A DNA stretch of 29,560 nt from assembly GCA_046160485.1 (NCBI GenBank), contig JBJXGV010000031.1, positions 1-29,560 of the forward strand, given 5' to 3'. Positions 16,022 through 23,991 of the stretch are shown piece by piece. The position numbers and the translations under genes are program-made. This DNA is from JBJXGV01 sp046160485 (GTDB taxonomy: Bacteria; Orphanbacterota; Orphanbacteria; JBJXGV01). The notes under the pieces are model-generated. The model searched no databases, was not told the DNA's origin, and worked only from the letters and a program-made list of their open reading frames with translations. Position 1 is the stretch's first letter. Every line of letters starts with the position of its first letter.

Positions 16022-16362
16022 TCGCCGCTGTCGCCTCCGCCGGTATCGCCCTTCTCTTCGAGCACCGTGGCGATCGACGACTTCTGGAATTCGATCTTCA
16101 CCGTGTCGGCTACCTTCAGCACGACGCGGTCTTTCTGCACGCCGACGACGGTTCCGAACATCCCGCCGGACGTGAGTACGCGATCGCCCTTCTTCAGCGA
16201 GTCGAGCAGCTTCTGATGATCTTGCTGCCGTTTCTTCTGCGGGCGAATGATCAAGAAGTAGAAGACGATGAAGATGAGAACGAACGGAAAGAGCGACGTG
16301 ACAAGAGCAGCTGTACCGCCCGGCGCCCCTGCGGGAGCTTGCGCCCAAGCCTGGCTAGGCAT
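16018..16362 (-). CDS. yajC: Preprotein translocase subunit YajC
   Basis: YajC is a small membrane protein of the SecDF-YajC complex that assists Sec export. The 114-residue protein has one transmembrane helix (about 19-41), followed by the family motif I-I-R-P-Q-K-K-R-Q and the cytosolic beta domain with G-D-R-V-L-T-S-G-G-M-F-G-T-V. An acidic Gly-rich tail ends it. GGAGG lies nine bases before its ATG. In many genomes secD and secF follow, as in tgt-yajC-secD-secF. Here def follows instead, and secDF is not in the window. Confidence 0.95.
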   Translation of the reverse strand: MPSQAWAQAPAGAPGGTAALVTSLFPFVLIFIVFYFLIIRPQKKRQQDHQKLLDSLKKGDRVLTSGGMFGTVVGVQKDRVVLKVADTVKIEFQKSSIATVLEEKGDTGGGDSGE

Positions 16363-16423
16363 TCGTTAATTCCTCCGTGTGTTCGGGAAACGCCGCGCGC
16401 GTTTCGAGCGCGCGACGCGCGGA

Positions 16424-17587
16424 TTATACATCCCCTCGCATGCGTCCAAGAGTCTCTTTGCGGAACGCGTCGTAGCGGCCGGCAAGGATCGCTTCGCGCG
16501 CGCGCCGCATGAGATCGAGATAGAACGCCAGCGAATGAAGCGACGCAAGACGCATCGCGAGCATTTCGCCGACTTGAAACAGATGCCGCAGGTACGCTCG
16601 GCTAAAGCGGCGACACGTCGAACACGTGCATTCGGGATCGAGCGGCGAATCGTCGCGCGCGTACGCGGCGTTCTTGACGACGAGCCGCCCGCGCGACGTG
16701 AAGACCGTTCCCTTGCGCGCATTGCGCGTGGGCATCACGCAGTCGAACATGTCGACGCCGCGCGCGATCCCTTCGAGCAGGTCCTCGGGGAAGCCGACGC
16801 CCATCAGGTAGCGCGGTTTCTCCGCTGGAAGAAGCGCTGTGACGAGCGGCAACGTTTCAAACATGGCTTCCTTCGGTTCGCCGACCGAGAGCCCGCCGAT
16901 CGCGTAGCCTGGAAAATCCATGCCTGTGATCGCGAGCGCACTTTCGCGGCGCAGATCCGGGTACGTGGCACCCTGCACGATTCCGAAGAGCGACGAGCGC
17001 CCGCTCACGTCACCCTGCTGATCGATCACGCGAGCGCGCGACCGCGCGGTCCACGCCAGCGTGCGCATGTGCGCCGCGTTCGCTTCGTCCCATGTCGCCG
17101 GCCAGCGCGCGCACTGATCGAACGCCATGATGATGTCGGCGCCGAGCGCGAGCTGAACGTCCATCGCCCGCTCCGGCGTGAGGAAGTGGCGCGAGCCGTC
17201 GAGGTGAGAGCGGAACTCCACGCCTTCGTTCGTGATCGTGTTGAGTTCCGAAAGGCTCATCACTTGAAAGCCGCCGGAGTCCGTCAGCATCGCGCGCTCC
17301 CACGACGCGAATCGATGCATCCCGCCGAGATCGCGCACAAGCGCTTCGCCGGGGCGGAGGAAGAGGTGATAGGTATTCGCCAGAATTATGCGCGCGCCGA
17401 TCTCTTCGAGGTCGGCGGGCGCGAGCGTCTTGACGGCGCCGAGCGTGCCGACCGGCATAAAGACGGGCGTCGGAACATCGCCGTGCGGCGTGTGAAGGAT
17501 GCCGGCGCGCGCGCCCGTCGCGGGATCGGTCGCTTCGAGAGTGAAGGCGATCCGATCGCGCGTGGTCGCCGCGTCGTTGCCGGTCAC
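16424..17587 (-). CDS. tgt: tRNA-guanine transglycosylase
   Basis: Tgt replaces G34 of certain tRNAs with the queuosine precursor preQ1. The 387-residue TIM-barrel enzyme has D-S-G-G-F-Q (103-108), F-D-Q-C (156-159), G-I-V-Q-G and G-G-L-S-V-G-E for substrate binding, the nucleophile region F-D-C-V-M-P-T-R, and the zinc site C-T-C-S-T-C followed by a histidine about 30 residues later. The GTG start at 17587 has GAGGG upstream and lies 25 bases after queA, its pathway partner. A TATAAT hexamer overlaps its stop codon at 16423-16428 and could serve yajC, but no good -35 accompanies it. Confidence 0.97.
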   Translation of the reverse strand: MTGNDAATTRDRIAFTLEATDPATGARAGILHTPHGDVPTPVFMPVGTLGAVKTLAPADLEEIGARIILANTYHLFLRPGEALVRDLGGMHRFASWERAMLTDSGGFQVMSLSELNTITNEGVEFRSHLDGSRHFLTPERAMDVQLALGADIIMAFDQCARWPATWDEANAAHMRTLAWTARSRARVIDQQGDVSGRSSLFGIVQGATYPDLRRESALAITGMDFPGYAIGGLSVGEPKEAMFETLPLVTALLPAEKPRYLMGVGFPEDLLEGIARGVDMFDCVMPTRNARKGTVFTSRGRLVVKNAAYARDDSPLDPECTCSTCRRFSRAYLRHLFQVGEMLAMRLASLHSLAFYLDLMRRAREAILAGRYDAFRKETLGRMRGDV

Positions 17588-17612
17588 GCGGCCCTCGTCA
17601 AACGCGCGCGCC

Positions 17613-18689
17613 TCACGTGATCAGCATCGCGTCGCCGTACGACGCGAACCGAAAACCGCGTGCGAGGGCGTCCGCGTACGCGGCGAGCACCGCCTCGCGC
17701 CCCGCGAACGCGGCGACGAGCACGAGGAGCGACGTGCGCGGCCAGTGAAAGTTCGTGACGAGCGCGTCGATCGCGCGAAAACGGTGGCCGGGTCGGACGA
17801 AAAGCGTCGTTTCCGCGCGGCCGGCGCGGGGCGCCCCGAGCGCATCGTCCCACGCGGACTCGAGCGCGCGCACGACAGTCGTGCCGACCGCGACGACGCG
17901 GCCGCCGCGCGCGCGCGTATCGCGCAGCGCCTCGCTCGCTTCACCGGAGATCGTGTAGGACTCGGCGCCGAGACGCACGGCCGCGAGCGCGTCTTCGCGA
18001 AGCGGGCGGAACGTCGGCAGACCGACATCGAGCGTGATCGGCACGATGCGCACTCCCTGCGCTCTGAGTTCGTCGAGCAATCGTTCAGTGAAATGAAGCC
18101 CCGCCGTCGGCGCTGCGATCGCGCCCGGTTCCCGCGCGTAGACCGTTTGGTAGTCGTCGCGATCGGAAGGCTCCGCGGCACGCCGAATGTACGGCGGCAG
18201 CGGCGGCGCCCCATGCGCGGCGACGTGCGCGGCGAGATCGCTTCCCTCTTCGAACTCGAGAACGCGTTCGCCCGCTTCGCCGCTCTCCGCGACGAGCGCG
18301 CGCGGGCCATCGGGCTCGAACGCGATGCGCGCTCCCACGCGCGCATGTTTCGCCGGCTTGACGAGCACGCGCCACCGGCGCACCGCGACCTCTCGCAAGA
18401 GGAGGATTTCGAGCGCGCGCGACGGCTCGACAATGCGCGCCGCAAGCCGTGCCGGGACGACGCGCGTGTCGTTGACGACGAGCGCGTCGCCCGCGCGCAG
18501 GAACGCGCGGATCTCGCGAAACACGCGCTCTTCGCGGCGAGCGCTCGCACGATCGAGCACCAACAGACGCGCCGACTCGCGGTCGCGGGGCGGACGCTGG
18601 GCGACCGCATCGGCGGGCAGCTCGTAGTCGTACGACGCGACGAGCTCGCCGGCGGCGTCCCTATCGATTGCGAAAGAAGAATCGCGCAA
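17613..18689 (-). CDS. queA: S-adenosylmethionine:tRNA ribosyltransferase-isomerase
   Basis: QueA moves the ribosyl part of S-adenosylmethionine onto preQ1 in tRNA, forming epoxyqueuosine after Tgt has acted. The protein shows Y-D-Y-E-L-P at its start, the A-P-T-A-G-L-H-F-T motif, D-V-G-L-P-T-F-R-P-L and a final F-x-S-Y-G-D-A-M-L-I. The start is uncertain: no ATG, GTG or TTG lies close to the conserved N-terminus. The nearest is TTG at 18689, which adds about 14 residues relative to E. coli QueA, overlaps the preceding small gene by 29 bases and has no clear ribosome binding site. The total would be 358 residues, near the usual 340-360. Confidence 0.92.
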   Translation of the reverse strand: MRDSSFAIDRDAAGELVASYDYELPADAVAQRPPRDRESARLLVLDRASARREERVFREIRAFLRAGDALVVNDTRVVPARLAARIVEPSRALEILLLREVAVRRWRVLVKPAKHARVGARIAFEPDGPRALVAESGEAGERVLEFEEGSDLAAHVAAHGAPPLPPYIRRAAEPSDRDDYQTVYAREPGAIAAPTAGLHFTERLLDELRAQGVRIVPITLDVGLPTFRPLREDALAAVRLGAESYTISGEASEALRDTRARGGRVVAVGTTVVRALESAWDDALGAPRAGRAETTLFVRPGHRFRAIDALVTNFHWPRTSLLVLVAAFAGREAVLAAYADALARGFRFASYGDAMLIT

Positions 18690-18879
18690 GGACGGAGAGG
18701 ACGATCGAGAGAACGATGCACGTGGTGATCGGAACGTAGAGGGAGAATCCCTTTCGCTTCCACGCGATGTCGCCAGGAAGCCGTCCGAGTGGGATGCGGT
18801 CGCCGAAGAGATGCAGGAGGGCTCCCGCCACAGCGAGGCAGAGCCCGACAACGACGAGTGTTTTGCCGATGCCGCCCAT
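18661..18879 (-). CDS. DUF2905 family small membrane protein
   Basis: This 72-residue protein matches the DUF2905 pattern: a first transmembrane helix (about 4-24), the signature I-P-L-G-R-L-P-G-D-I (31-40), a short basic and aromatic loop and a second helix (about 49-68) starting P-I-T-T. No function is known for the family. Its ATG overlaps the ruvB stop (TGATG), and its 3' end probably overlaps queA. Small DUF2905 genes next to ruvB and queA occur in other phyla, so this is a conserved neighbour. Confidence 0.88.
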   Translation of the reverse strand: MGGIGKTLVVVGLCLAVAGALLHLFGDRIPLGRLPGDIAWKRKGFSLYVPITTCIVLSIVLSVLARFFFRNR

Positions 18880-19943
18880 CACTCCTCCGGAAAGAGGCGC
18901 GCTGCGCGGCTTGAAGGCTGCGCGGCGCCGATGTGCTTGTACGCGAGCGGCGTCGCCTCGCGCCCGCGCGGCGTGCGATTGAGCAATCCCATCTGTACGA
19001 GAAACGGTTCGTGTACTTCCTCGAGCGTTTCGCCCTCTTCGGAGCACGCGAGCGCAAGCGTATTGAGGCCGACGGGTCCGCCGCGGAATTTCTCGATGAG
19101 CGTCGTGAGGATGCGACGGTCCATGTCGTCGAGACCGAGGCGGTCGACGTCCATGCGATCGAGCGCCTCGCGCGCCACGGTGCGCGTCACCTGCCCGTCG
19201 CCTTCGACCTCGGCGAAGTCGCGCACGCGCCGCAACAACCTGTTCGCCACGCGCGGCGTTCCGCGCGAGCGGCACGCGATCTCTTCGGTGCCGCCATCGT
19301 CGATCGGAATCCCGAGAAGCCGCGCCGAACGCTCGACGATTCGCCCGAGATCGGCCGCGCTGTAATAGTCGAGCCGGAAGATTACGCCGAACCGCGAGCG
19401 CAAAGCCGACGTGAGCATTCCCGAGCGCGTCGTCGCGCCGACAAGCGTGAACGGCTCGAGATTCAACTTGAGCGTGCGCGCGTTCGGCCCCTTGTCGATC
19501 AGGATGTCGATGCAGAACTCTTCCATCGCCGGATAGAGATACTCCTCGACGACGCGCGAGAGACGGTGAATCTCATCGAGGAAGAGAATCGAGCCGCGAG
19601 AGAGATTCGTGAGCACGCCCGCCAGATCCGCAGGGCGCTCGACGACCGGCCCCGCGCTCGCGCGCAGGTCGACGCCCATCTCGCTTGCGAGAATGCGCGC
19701 GAGCGTCGTCTTGCCGAGACCTGGCGGACCAGAGAACAGGACGTGATCGAGACTCTGACCGCGACGCTTCGCCGCCTCGACGAAGATGCGAAGATTCTCG
19801 ATCACCTTCTCCTGGCCGACGAACTCCGAGACGTTCGCGGGCCGCACCGACTCGTCGAGATTGCGATCCTCGTCGAGCGGTGCGCCACGCAAGAGCGCCT
19901 TCGAAGTTTCGCGCCGCGCCGTGTCTTGTGTGTCGTCCGCCAT
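18879..19943 (-). CDS. ruvB: Holliday junction branch migration helicase RuvB
   Basis: RuvB is the hexameric AAA+ motor that drives branch migration with RuvA. The 354-residue protein has Walker A G-P-P-G-L-G-K-T-T (72-80), Walker B L-F-L-D-E-I-H-R-L (120-128), sensor 1 V-G-A-T-T-R-S-G (168-175), the arginine-finger segment S-A-L-R-S-R-F-G (179-186) and the winged-helix C-terminal domain with G-P-V-G-L-N-T-L-A. GAGAGG lies upstream of the ATG. It is separated from ruvA by a helicase gene and two small genes, unlike the usual adjacent ruvAB. Confidence 0.98.
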   Translation of the reverse strand: MADDTQDTARRETSKALLRGAPLDEDRNLDESVRPANVSEFVGQEKVIENLRIFVEAAKRRGQSLDHVLFSGPPGLGKTTLARILASEMGVDLRASAGPVVERPADLAGVLTNLSRGSILFLDEIHRLSRVVEEYLYPAMEEFCIDILIDKGPNARTLKLNLEPFTLVGATTRSGMLTSALRSRFGVIFRLDYYSAADLGRIVERSARLLGIPIDDGGTEEIACRSRGTPRVANRLLRRVRDFAEVEGDGQVTRTVAREALDRMDVDRLGLDDMDRRILTTLIEKFRGGPVGLNTLALACSEEGETLEEVHEPFLVQMGLLNRTPRGREATPLAYKHIGAAQPSSRAARLFPEE

Positions 19944-19984
19944 GCGTTACCTCTCGCGATTCAACCGTTCAACCCGTCGCTTGC

Positions 19985-21394
19985 TCAACGCAAGTGACGC
20001 TTTCCCTTCGTCGCCGGACGAGCGCTCCGACCGTACTCGCGCGACGCCGGCCGCGCCGCGTCGGACGACGACGAGCGCGACGTGCTCGGCCGCGACGACG
20101 GCGCGCGGGACGACGAATCGGAGTCGGACGAACTGCGGCGCTTTGCATCCGAGTACTCACCGCCGGTCCGGCTTCCTCTGTCGGAGCCTCTGCCTCGATC
20201 GCTTCCCCGGCTCGAACCGCCGCTGCCGAAAGTTCTCGGTCCGCGCGATTCGAGTCGAACCGCGGGCTTCGCGCCGTAATCGAAGTCGGGAACCGAAACG
20301 CGCGGCAGACGCTTGCCGACGACGCGTTCGATGCTGCGAATGTCCCCTTCCTCTTCGGGCGAGACGAACGTATACGCTTCACCGGTCAGCTCCGCGCGCC
20401 CCGTGCGGCCGACGCGATGGATGTAATCGTCCGGCGACTTCGGCACGTCGAAGTTGATCACGTGGCCGAGCGCCTCGACATCGATGCCGCGCGCCGCGAT
20501 GTCCGTCGCGACGAGAACGCGGTAGCGCCCGCTCTTAAATCCCGCGAGCGCCGCGGTGCGCTGCGGCTGCGACCGGTTCCCGTGAATCCGCTCCGCCTTG
20601 ATCTTCGCGCGAATGAGGAAGTCGGCGAGGCGATCCGCGCGATGCTTCGTGCGCGTGAAGACGAGCGCGTCCTTGATGTCGCCGCGCTGAAGCAGAGTAG
20701 CCAAGAGCGACGACTTGAGATTCTGCGAGACCGGATAGACCGCCTGCGTAATCCCGACCGCGGGCGCGGAGGCGCGCTGAAGGTTGATCGTCACCGGATT
20801 GCGAAGCATCTCCTGCGTGAGCGTCACGATCGGATCGGGCATCGTCGCGCTGAAGAAAAGCGTCTGCCGTTTCACCGGCACTTGGCGAAGGATGCGGCGG
20901 ATGTCCGGAAGAAAGCCCATGTCGAGCATCCTGTCCGCCTCGTCGAGCACGAGGAACTCGAGCTTGTCGATCTTCGCGTAGGACGAGCGGAGGTGATCGA
21001 GGAGGCGTCCCGGAGTCGCGACGATCACATCGACGCCCGAGCGGAACGCGTGCTCCTGCGGCCCCATGCCGACGCCGCCGTAGATCGCGGCCGCCGCAAT
21101 CGGCGTGTGGACCGCAAGGTCGTTGAGGTGCTCGAGAATCTGCGCGGCGAGTTCGCGCGTCGGCGTCACGATGAGCGCGCGCGTCGTGCCGCGCGGCCGC
21201 TCAAGCAGCTTGTTGAGGATCGGCAGCAGGAACGCGGCCGTCTTGCCGCTCCCCGTCTGCGCGCACGCCAACACGTCGCGCCCCGCGATCGCGGGCGGGA
21301 TCGCGTCGACTTGAATCGGCGTCGGCCGCGTGAACCCGAGTTCCTTCAATCCCAGCAAAAGACTCTTATGGAGATGAAAATCACTAAACGGCAT
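19985..21394 (-). CDS. DEAD-box RNA helicase, RhlE-like
   Basis: This 469-residue ATP-dependent RNA helicase has the Q motif (G-F-T-R-P-T-P-I-Q, 20-28), motif I A-Q-T-G-S-G-K-T (45-52), P-T-R-E-L-A, D-E-A-D, S-A-T, A-T-D-I-A-A-R-G-I-D and H-R-V-G-R-T-G-R in order. The last 95 or so residues are a low-complexity Ser/Arg/Gly/Asp tail, probably disordered and RNA-binding. I chose the ATG at 21394 because GAAAGGAA precedes it and the family starts there. A frame upstream to 21466 lacks support. Such enzymes act in ribosome assembly and RNA decay. The gene sits inside the ruv gene group, between ruvA and ruvB. Confidence 0.95.
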   Translation of the reverse strand: MPFSDFHLHKSLLLGLKELGFTRPTPIQVDAIPPAIAGRDVLACAQTGSGKTAAFLLPILNKLLERPRGTTRALIVTPTRELAAQILEHLNDLAVHTPIAAAAIYGGVGMGPQEHAFRSGVDVIVATPGRLLDHLRSSYAKIDKLEFLVLDEADRMLDMGFLPDIRRILRQVPVKRQTLFFSATMPDPIVTLTQEMLRNPVTINLQRASAPAVGITQAVYPVSQNLKSSLLATLLQRGDIKDALVFTRTKHRADRLADFLIRAKIKAERIHGNRSQPQRTAALAGFKSGRYRVLVATDIAARGIDVEALGHVINFDVPKSPDDYIHRVGRTGRAELTGEAYTFVSPEEEGDIRSIERVVGKRLPRVSVPDFDYGAKPAVRLESRGPRTFGSGGSSRGSDRGRGSDRGSRTGGEYSDAKRRSSSDSDSSSRAPSSRPSTSRSSSSDAARPASREYGRSARPATKGKRHLR

Positions 21395-21481
21395 ACGAAT
21401 TCCTTTCGAGAGGTGAGATCGGCGGCCTCGCCGCGACGACCGTGAGTGCAATAGAGGCAAACTCAAAAATCGCGGCGTGCC

Positions 21482-21682
21482 TCATGCGCGCGATTCGCGG
21501 CGTTCATTGCCGCGCTTGAAATTTCCGGTGGCGCGGGCCATCAGCAACTGCAGACCTGCTCGGTCCGCGTGCTCGGCCTTTTGGAGAAATCGGACCGCTG
21601 CCGCTCCGCGCAGAACCGCGACAGGTTTCCCGGTCCAGGAGATGAAGACCCTTCCATCGTTCGTCGTGGTGTATGCAAACAT
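21482..21682 (-). CDS. Conserved small hypothetical protein
   Basis: This 66-residue protein is predicted to be soluble. It has beta-strand segments at the start (T-N-D-G-R-V-F-I-S-W), a G-K-P-V-A-V-L-R-G-A-A-A-V-R-F-L segment and a helix with L-L-M-A-R-A-T-G-N-F-K-R-G-N-E-R. It resembles small uncharacterised proteins that I recall from other bacteria with the same A-T-G-x-F-K-x-G-N-E-R end, but I know no function. It starts 17 bases after the stop of the preceding small gene and lies 87 bases before the helicase gene. Codon use looks normal for the window. The ribosome binding site is weak. Confidence 0.65.
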   Translation of the reverse strand: MFAYTTTNDGRVFISWTGKPVAVLRGAAAVRFLQKAEHADRAGLQLLMARATGNFKRGNERRESRA

Positions 21683-21699
21683 CTGATCGGAAGCGCGAG

Positions 21700-21933
21700 T
21701 CAGTTCGCGACTTTGAATAGCTTGCTCGCTTCCTTCGGGACTTCGATCGCAGTGAAGAGCTTCGCGGGAAAGAGATAGTCCTCGCCTGACTCATCGACGA
21801 CACGCACGAGACCGAGCGCCGCCGCCTCCGGGTCCGCGAGGCTTACGTAGATCCGCCGCGGCAAGAGCGCTGCACGGTACCCGCGATTCGAGATGCAGAG
21901 GACACACTGCTTACGATGATTTCGATGCGCCAT
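21700..21933 (-). CDS. Conserved small hypothetical protein
   Basis: This 77-residue protein has a basic start with C-V-L-C-I-S-N-R-G-Y, then L-P-R-R-I-Y-V-S-L-A-D-P-E-A-A, V-R-V-V-D-E-S-G-E-D-Y-L-F-P and a C-terminal helix. The last motif recurs in a family of uncharacterised small bacterial proteins (V-D-E-S-G-E-D-Y-L-Y-P), as far as I recall. Two cysteines are spaced C-x-x-C, but no second pair is present, so a zinc site is unlikely within one chain. The ATG at 21933 is the first in-frame start outside the ruvA coding sequence. It lies 113 bases after ruvA and 17 bases before the next small gene, so it may share a transcript with both. Confidence 0.7.
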   Translation of the reverse strand: MAHRNHRKQCVLCISNRGYRAALLPRRIYVSLADPEAAALGLVRVVDESGEDYLFPAKLFTAIEVPKEASKLFKVAN

Positions 21934-22046
21934 AGATTCATTCCAATCGATGCCGAAGGATTCGCAAGAGTCTACCGCGACTCCTGAGATCCGGCCACGC
22001 TCGAAATCTCCCATAGGATCTCGACCATCCACGTGTTTTCGAGCCC

Positions 22047-22640
22047 TCATCGCGCGCTGCGCGCGAGCGCCAGACGCACGATCTCTTCGGGCGCGAGCTC
22101 GGTCGTCGCGTGCGCGCGGATGATCTCGGCGATCCGCTCGCGCGCCTCGCGCACGCCGAGCGCCTCGAGCGCGAGCGCGGCCTCGTCGATCGCACTTCGC
22201 GCCGCCGCACTGCCGCTCACCCCCGCCGCAACCGGCGCCGCGCCGAGTCGCTCCTTTAGCTCGACGATGATTCGCTCGGCCGTCTTGCGCCCGACACCCG
22301 GCACACGCGTGAGCGCCGCGACCTGCCCTTCGCGGATCCACGAGCGCAGGTCGTCGGCCCGCGCGCCGGAGAGACATGCTAACGCAAGACGCGGCCCGAC
22401 GCCCGACACGCCGATGAGCGCAAGGAAGAGCTCGCGCTCGTCCCGCGCCGCGAATCCGTAGAGCACGAGCGCGTCCTCGCGCACGTGCAGATACGTGAAG
22501 AGGCTCACCTCGCGCCCTTCGTCCGGCACGCGATCGAACGTTGACAGCGGCACCGAAAGCGCGAGCCCGACACCGCCGACCTCGACGACGACGGCGGTCG
22601 GCGAGCGCTCGATCACGATGCCGCGAACCTGCGCGATCAC
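22047..22640 (-). CDS. ruvA: Holliday junction DNA helicase subunit RuvA
   Basis: RuvA binds four-way junctions and loads RuvB. The 197-residue protein has an N-terminal OB-fold domain (1-62), two helix-hairpin-helix motifs (G-V-S-G-V-G-P-R-L-A at 77-86 and V-P-G-V-G-R-K-T-A at 113-121) and a C-terminal three-helix domain (about 150-197) that contacts RuvB. It starts with GTG overlapping the ruvC stop (GTGA). The length is typical. Confidence 0.97.
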   Translation of the reverse strand: MIAQVRGIVIERSPTAVVVEVGGVGLALSVPLSTFDRVPDEGREVSLFTYLHVREDALVLYGFAARDERELFLALIGVSGVGPRLALACLSGARADDLRSWIREGQVAALTRVPGVGRKTAERIIVELKERLGAAPVAAGVSGSAAARSAIDEAALALEALGVREARERIAEIIRAHATTELAPEEIVRLALARSAR

Positions 22641-23134
22641 GCGTTCACCCGCGTCCGCGCACGCTCACGATGCGCGTGGCAAAGCGCCACCGCCAGCGCA
22701 TCCGACTCGTCGAGTGTCGCCGTCGCGTTCGCCGCCGTGAGGCCGAGTAACCGCGTCACCATCTTCTCCACCTGCGGCTTCGCGGCCGCTCCGTTACCGA
22801 CAATCGCCATCTTCACATCGCGCGGCGCGTATTCGAACACGGGCACCCCCGCGCGGGCCGCCGCGAGCAGGATCACGCCGCGCACTTGCGAGATGAGCGC
22901 GACCGTGCGGACGTTTTTCGCGAGGAACGCGTCTTCGAGCGCGACCTCATGCGGAGCGTGCTCCGCGATGAGCGCGCTGATTCCGTCGTGCACGGCGAGA
23001 AGCTTCGCGGAGAACTCCGCGTTGACGGGCGGCTTGATGGCGCCCGACGCCACGACGCGCGCCTGCGCGGGACCCGAGTCGATGACGCCGTAGCCGGTCG
23101 CACGACTTCCGGGATCGATCCCCAGCACCCTCAC
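22637..23134 (-). CDS. ruvC: Crossover junction endodeoxyribonuclease RuvC
   Basis: RuvC cuts Holliday junctions symmetrically. The 165-residue protein has the RNase H-like catalytic set: L-G-I-D-P-G-S (Asp7), A-L-E-D (Glu67) and D-E-S-D-A-L-A (Asp142 and Asp145). Y-A-P-R-D-V-K and G-N-G-A-A-A-K-P-Q-V lie between. It starts with GTG, 51 bases after yebC, and its stop overlaps the ruvA start. Confidence 0.97.
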   Translation of the reverse strand: MRVLGIDPGSRATGYGVIDSGPAQARVVASGAIKPPVNAEFSAKLLAVHDGISALIAEHAPHEVALEDAFLAKNVRTVALISQVRGVILLAAARAGVPVFEYAPRDVKMAIVGNGAAAKPQVEKMVTRLLGLTAANATATLDESDALAVALCHAHRERARTRVNA

Positions 23135-23185
23135 GCCGCGCCCTCCCAGCCTTCGCCGCGCGTGGCGCGCGCCGACGTTCGCAGC

Positions 23186-23941
23186 TTACGCGTCGGCGCC
23201 TAGCTCGTTCAGAATTTCGTCGGGAATATCGAGGTTCGAGGAGACCTTCTGAACATCGTCGTGCTCTTCGATCAGATCGAGCAGCCGCATGACGGACTCG
23301 GTCTCGCGGCGATCGAGAGTGATCGTGTTCTGCGGAACGCGCGCGAACTCCGCGCTCGCGAGCGTGATGCCAGCCTCGGTCAGCCGCAGGCGCACCGGCT
23401 CGAACGCCGACGGTGCCGTGATGATCTCGAACGCCTCGCCGTCATCTTTCACGTCGTCAGCGCCCGCGTCGAGCGCCAGCGCCAGCAGATCGTCTTCGTT
23501 CACGCCCGCCTTCTCGACGACAATGAGGCCCTTCTGATCGAACATCCATCCGACCGATCCGGCTTCGCCGAGCCGACCGTTGTTGCGCGTGAGCAAATGC
23601 CGAATCTCGGACGTCGTGCGGTTGCGATTGTCCGTCAGCACGTCGATGAAAATCGCGACGCCGCCGGGCCCGTAGCCTTCATAGACCGATTCCTCGTACG
23701 TGACGCCGGGAAGCTCGCCGGTCCCCTTCTTGATCGCGCGGTCGATATTGTCGGCCGGCATGTTCGAACCCTTCGCCGCGAGAATCGCCGTGCGCAGCCG
23801 CGGGTTCCCCGCCGGATCGCCGCCGCCATCGCGCGCCGACACCGTGATTTCCTTAATCAGCTTCGTGAAGACACGGCCGCGCTCAGCGTCGGCCTTGCCC
23901 TTCTTCCTTTTGATCGTCGCCCATTTAGAGTGCCCTGACAT
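23186..23941 (-). CDS. yebC: YebC/PmpR family protein
   Basis: Members of this family act as DNA-binding regulators (PmpR) or, as recently shown for YebC proteins, help ribosomes through proline-rich stretches. The 251-residue protein starts with the signature M-S-G-H-S-K-W-A-T-I-K-R-K-K and carries N-M-P-A-D-N-I-D-R-A-I-K-K-G, V-Y-E-G-Y-G-P-G-G-V-A and N-R-N-R-T. The C-terminal acidic domain is complete. It lies 50 bases after the EF-G-like gene and upstream of ruvC, as in many bacteria. Confidence 0.97.
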   Translation of the reverse strand: MSGHSKWATIKRKKGKADAERGRVFTKLIKEITVSARDGGGDPAGNPRLRTAILAAKGSNMPADNIDRAIKKGTGELPGVTYEESVYEGYGPGGVAIFIDVLTDNRNRTTSEIRHLLTRNNGRLGEAGSVGWMFDQKGLIVVEKAGVNEDDLLALALDAGADDVKDDGEAFEIITAPSAFEPVRLRLTEAGITLASAEFARVPQNTITLDRRETESVMRLLDLIEEHDDVQKVSSNLDIPDEILNELGADA

Positions 23942-23991
23942 AATTCCCTCGTCCCGCGAGAGCTCGCCCTCGTCGGAGATTGCAGCGGCGT

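Noticed and set aside
19685..21445. 586-codon plus-strand frame opposite ruvB and the helicase
   Set aside because: Arg-rich shadow frame of two well-identified genes, no domain seen.
22047..22377. Upstream extension of the small gene ending at 21700 into ruvA
   Set aside because: The extension is an Arg/Ala-rich shadow frame inside ruvA; the conserved small protein begins at the ATG at 21933.
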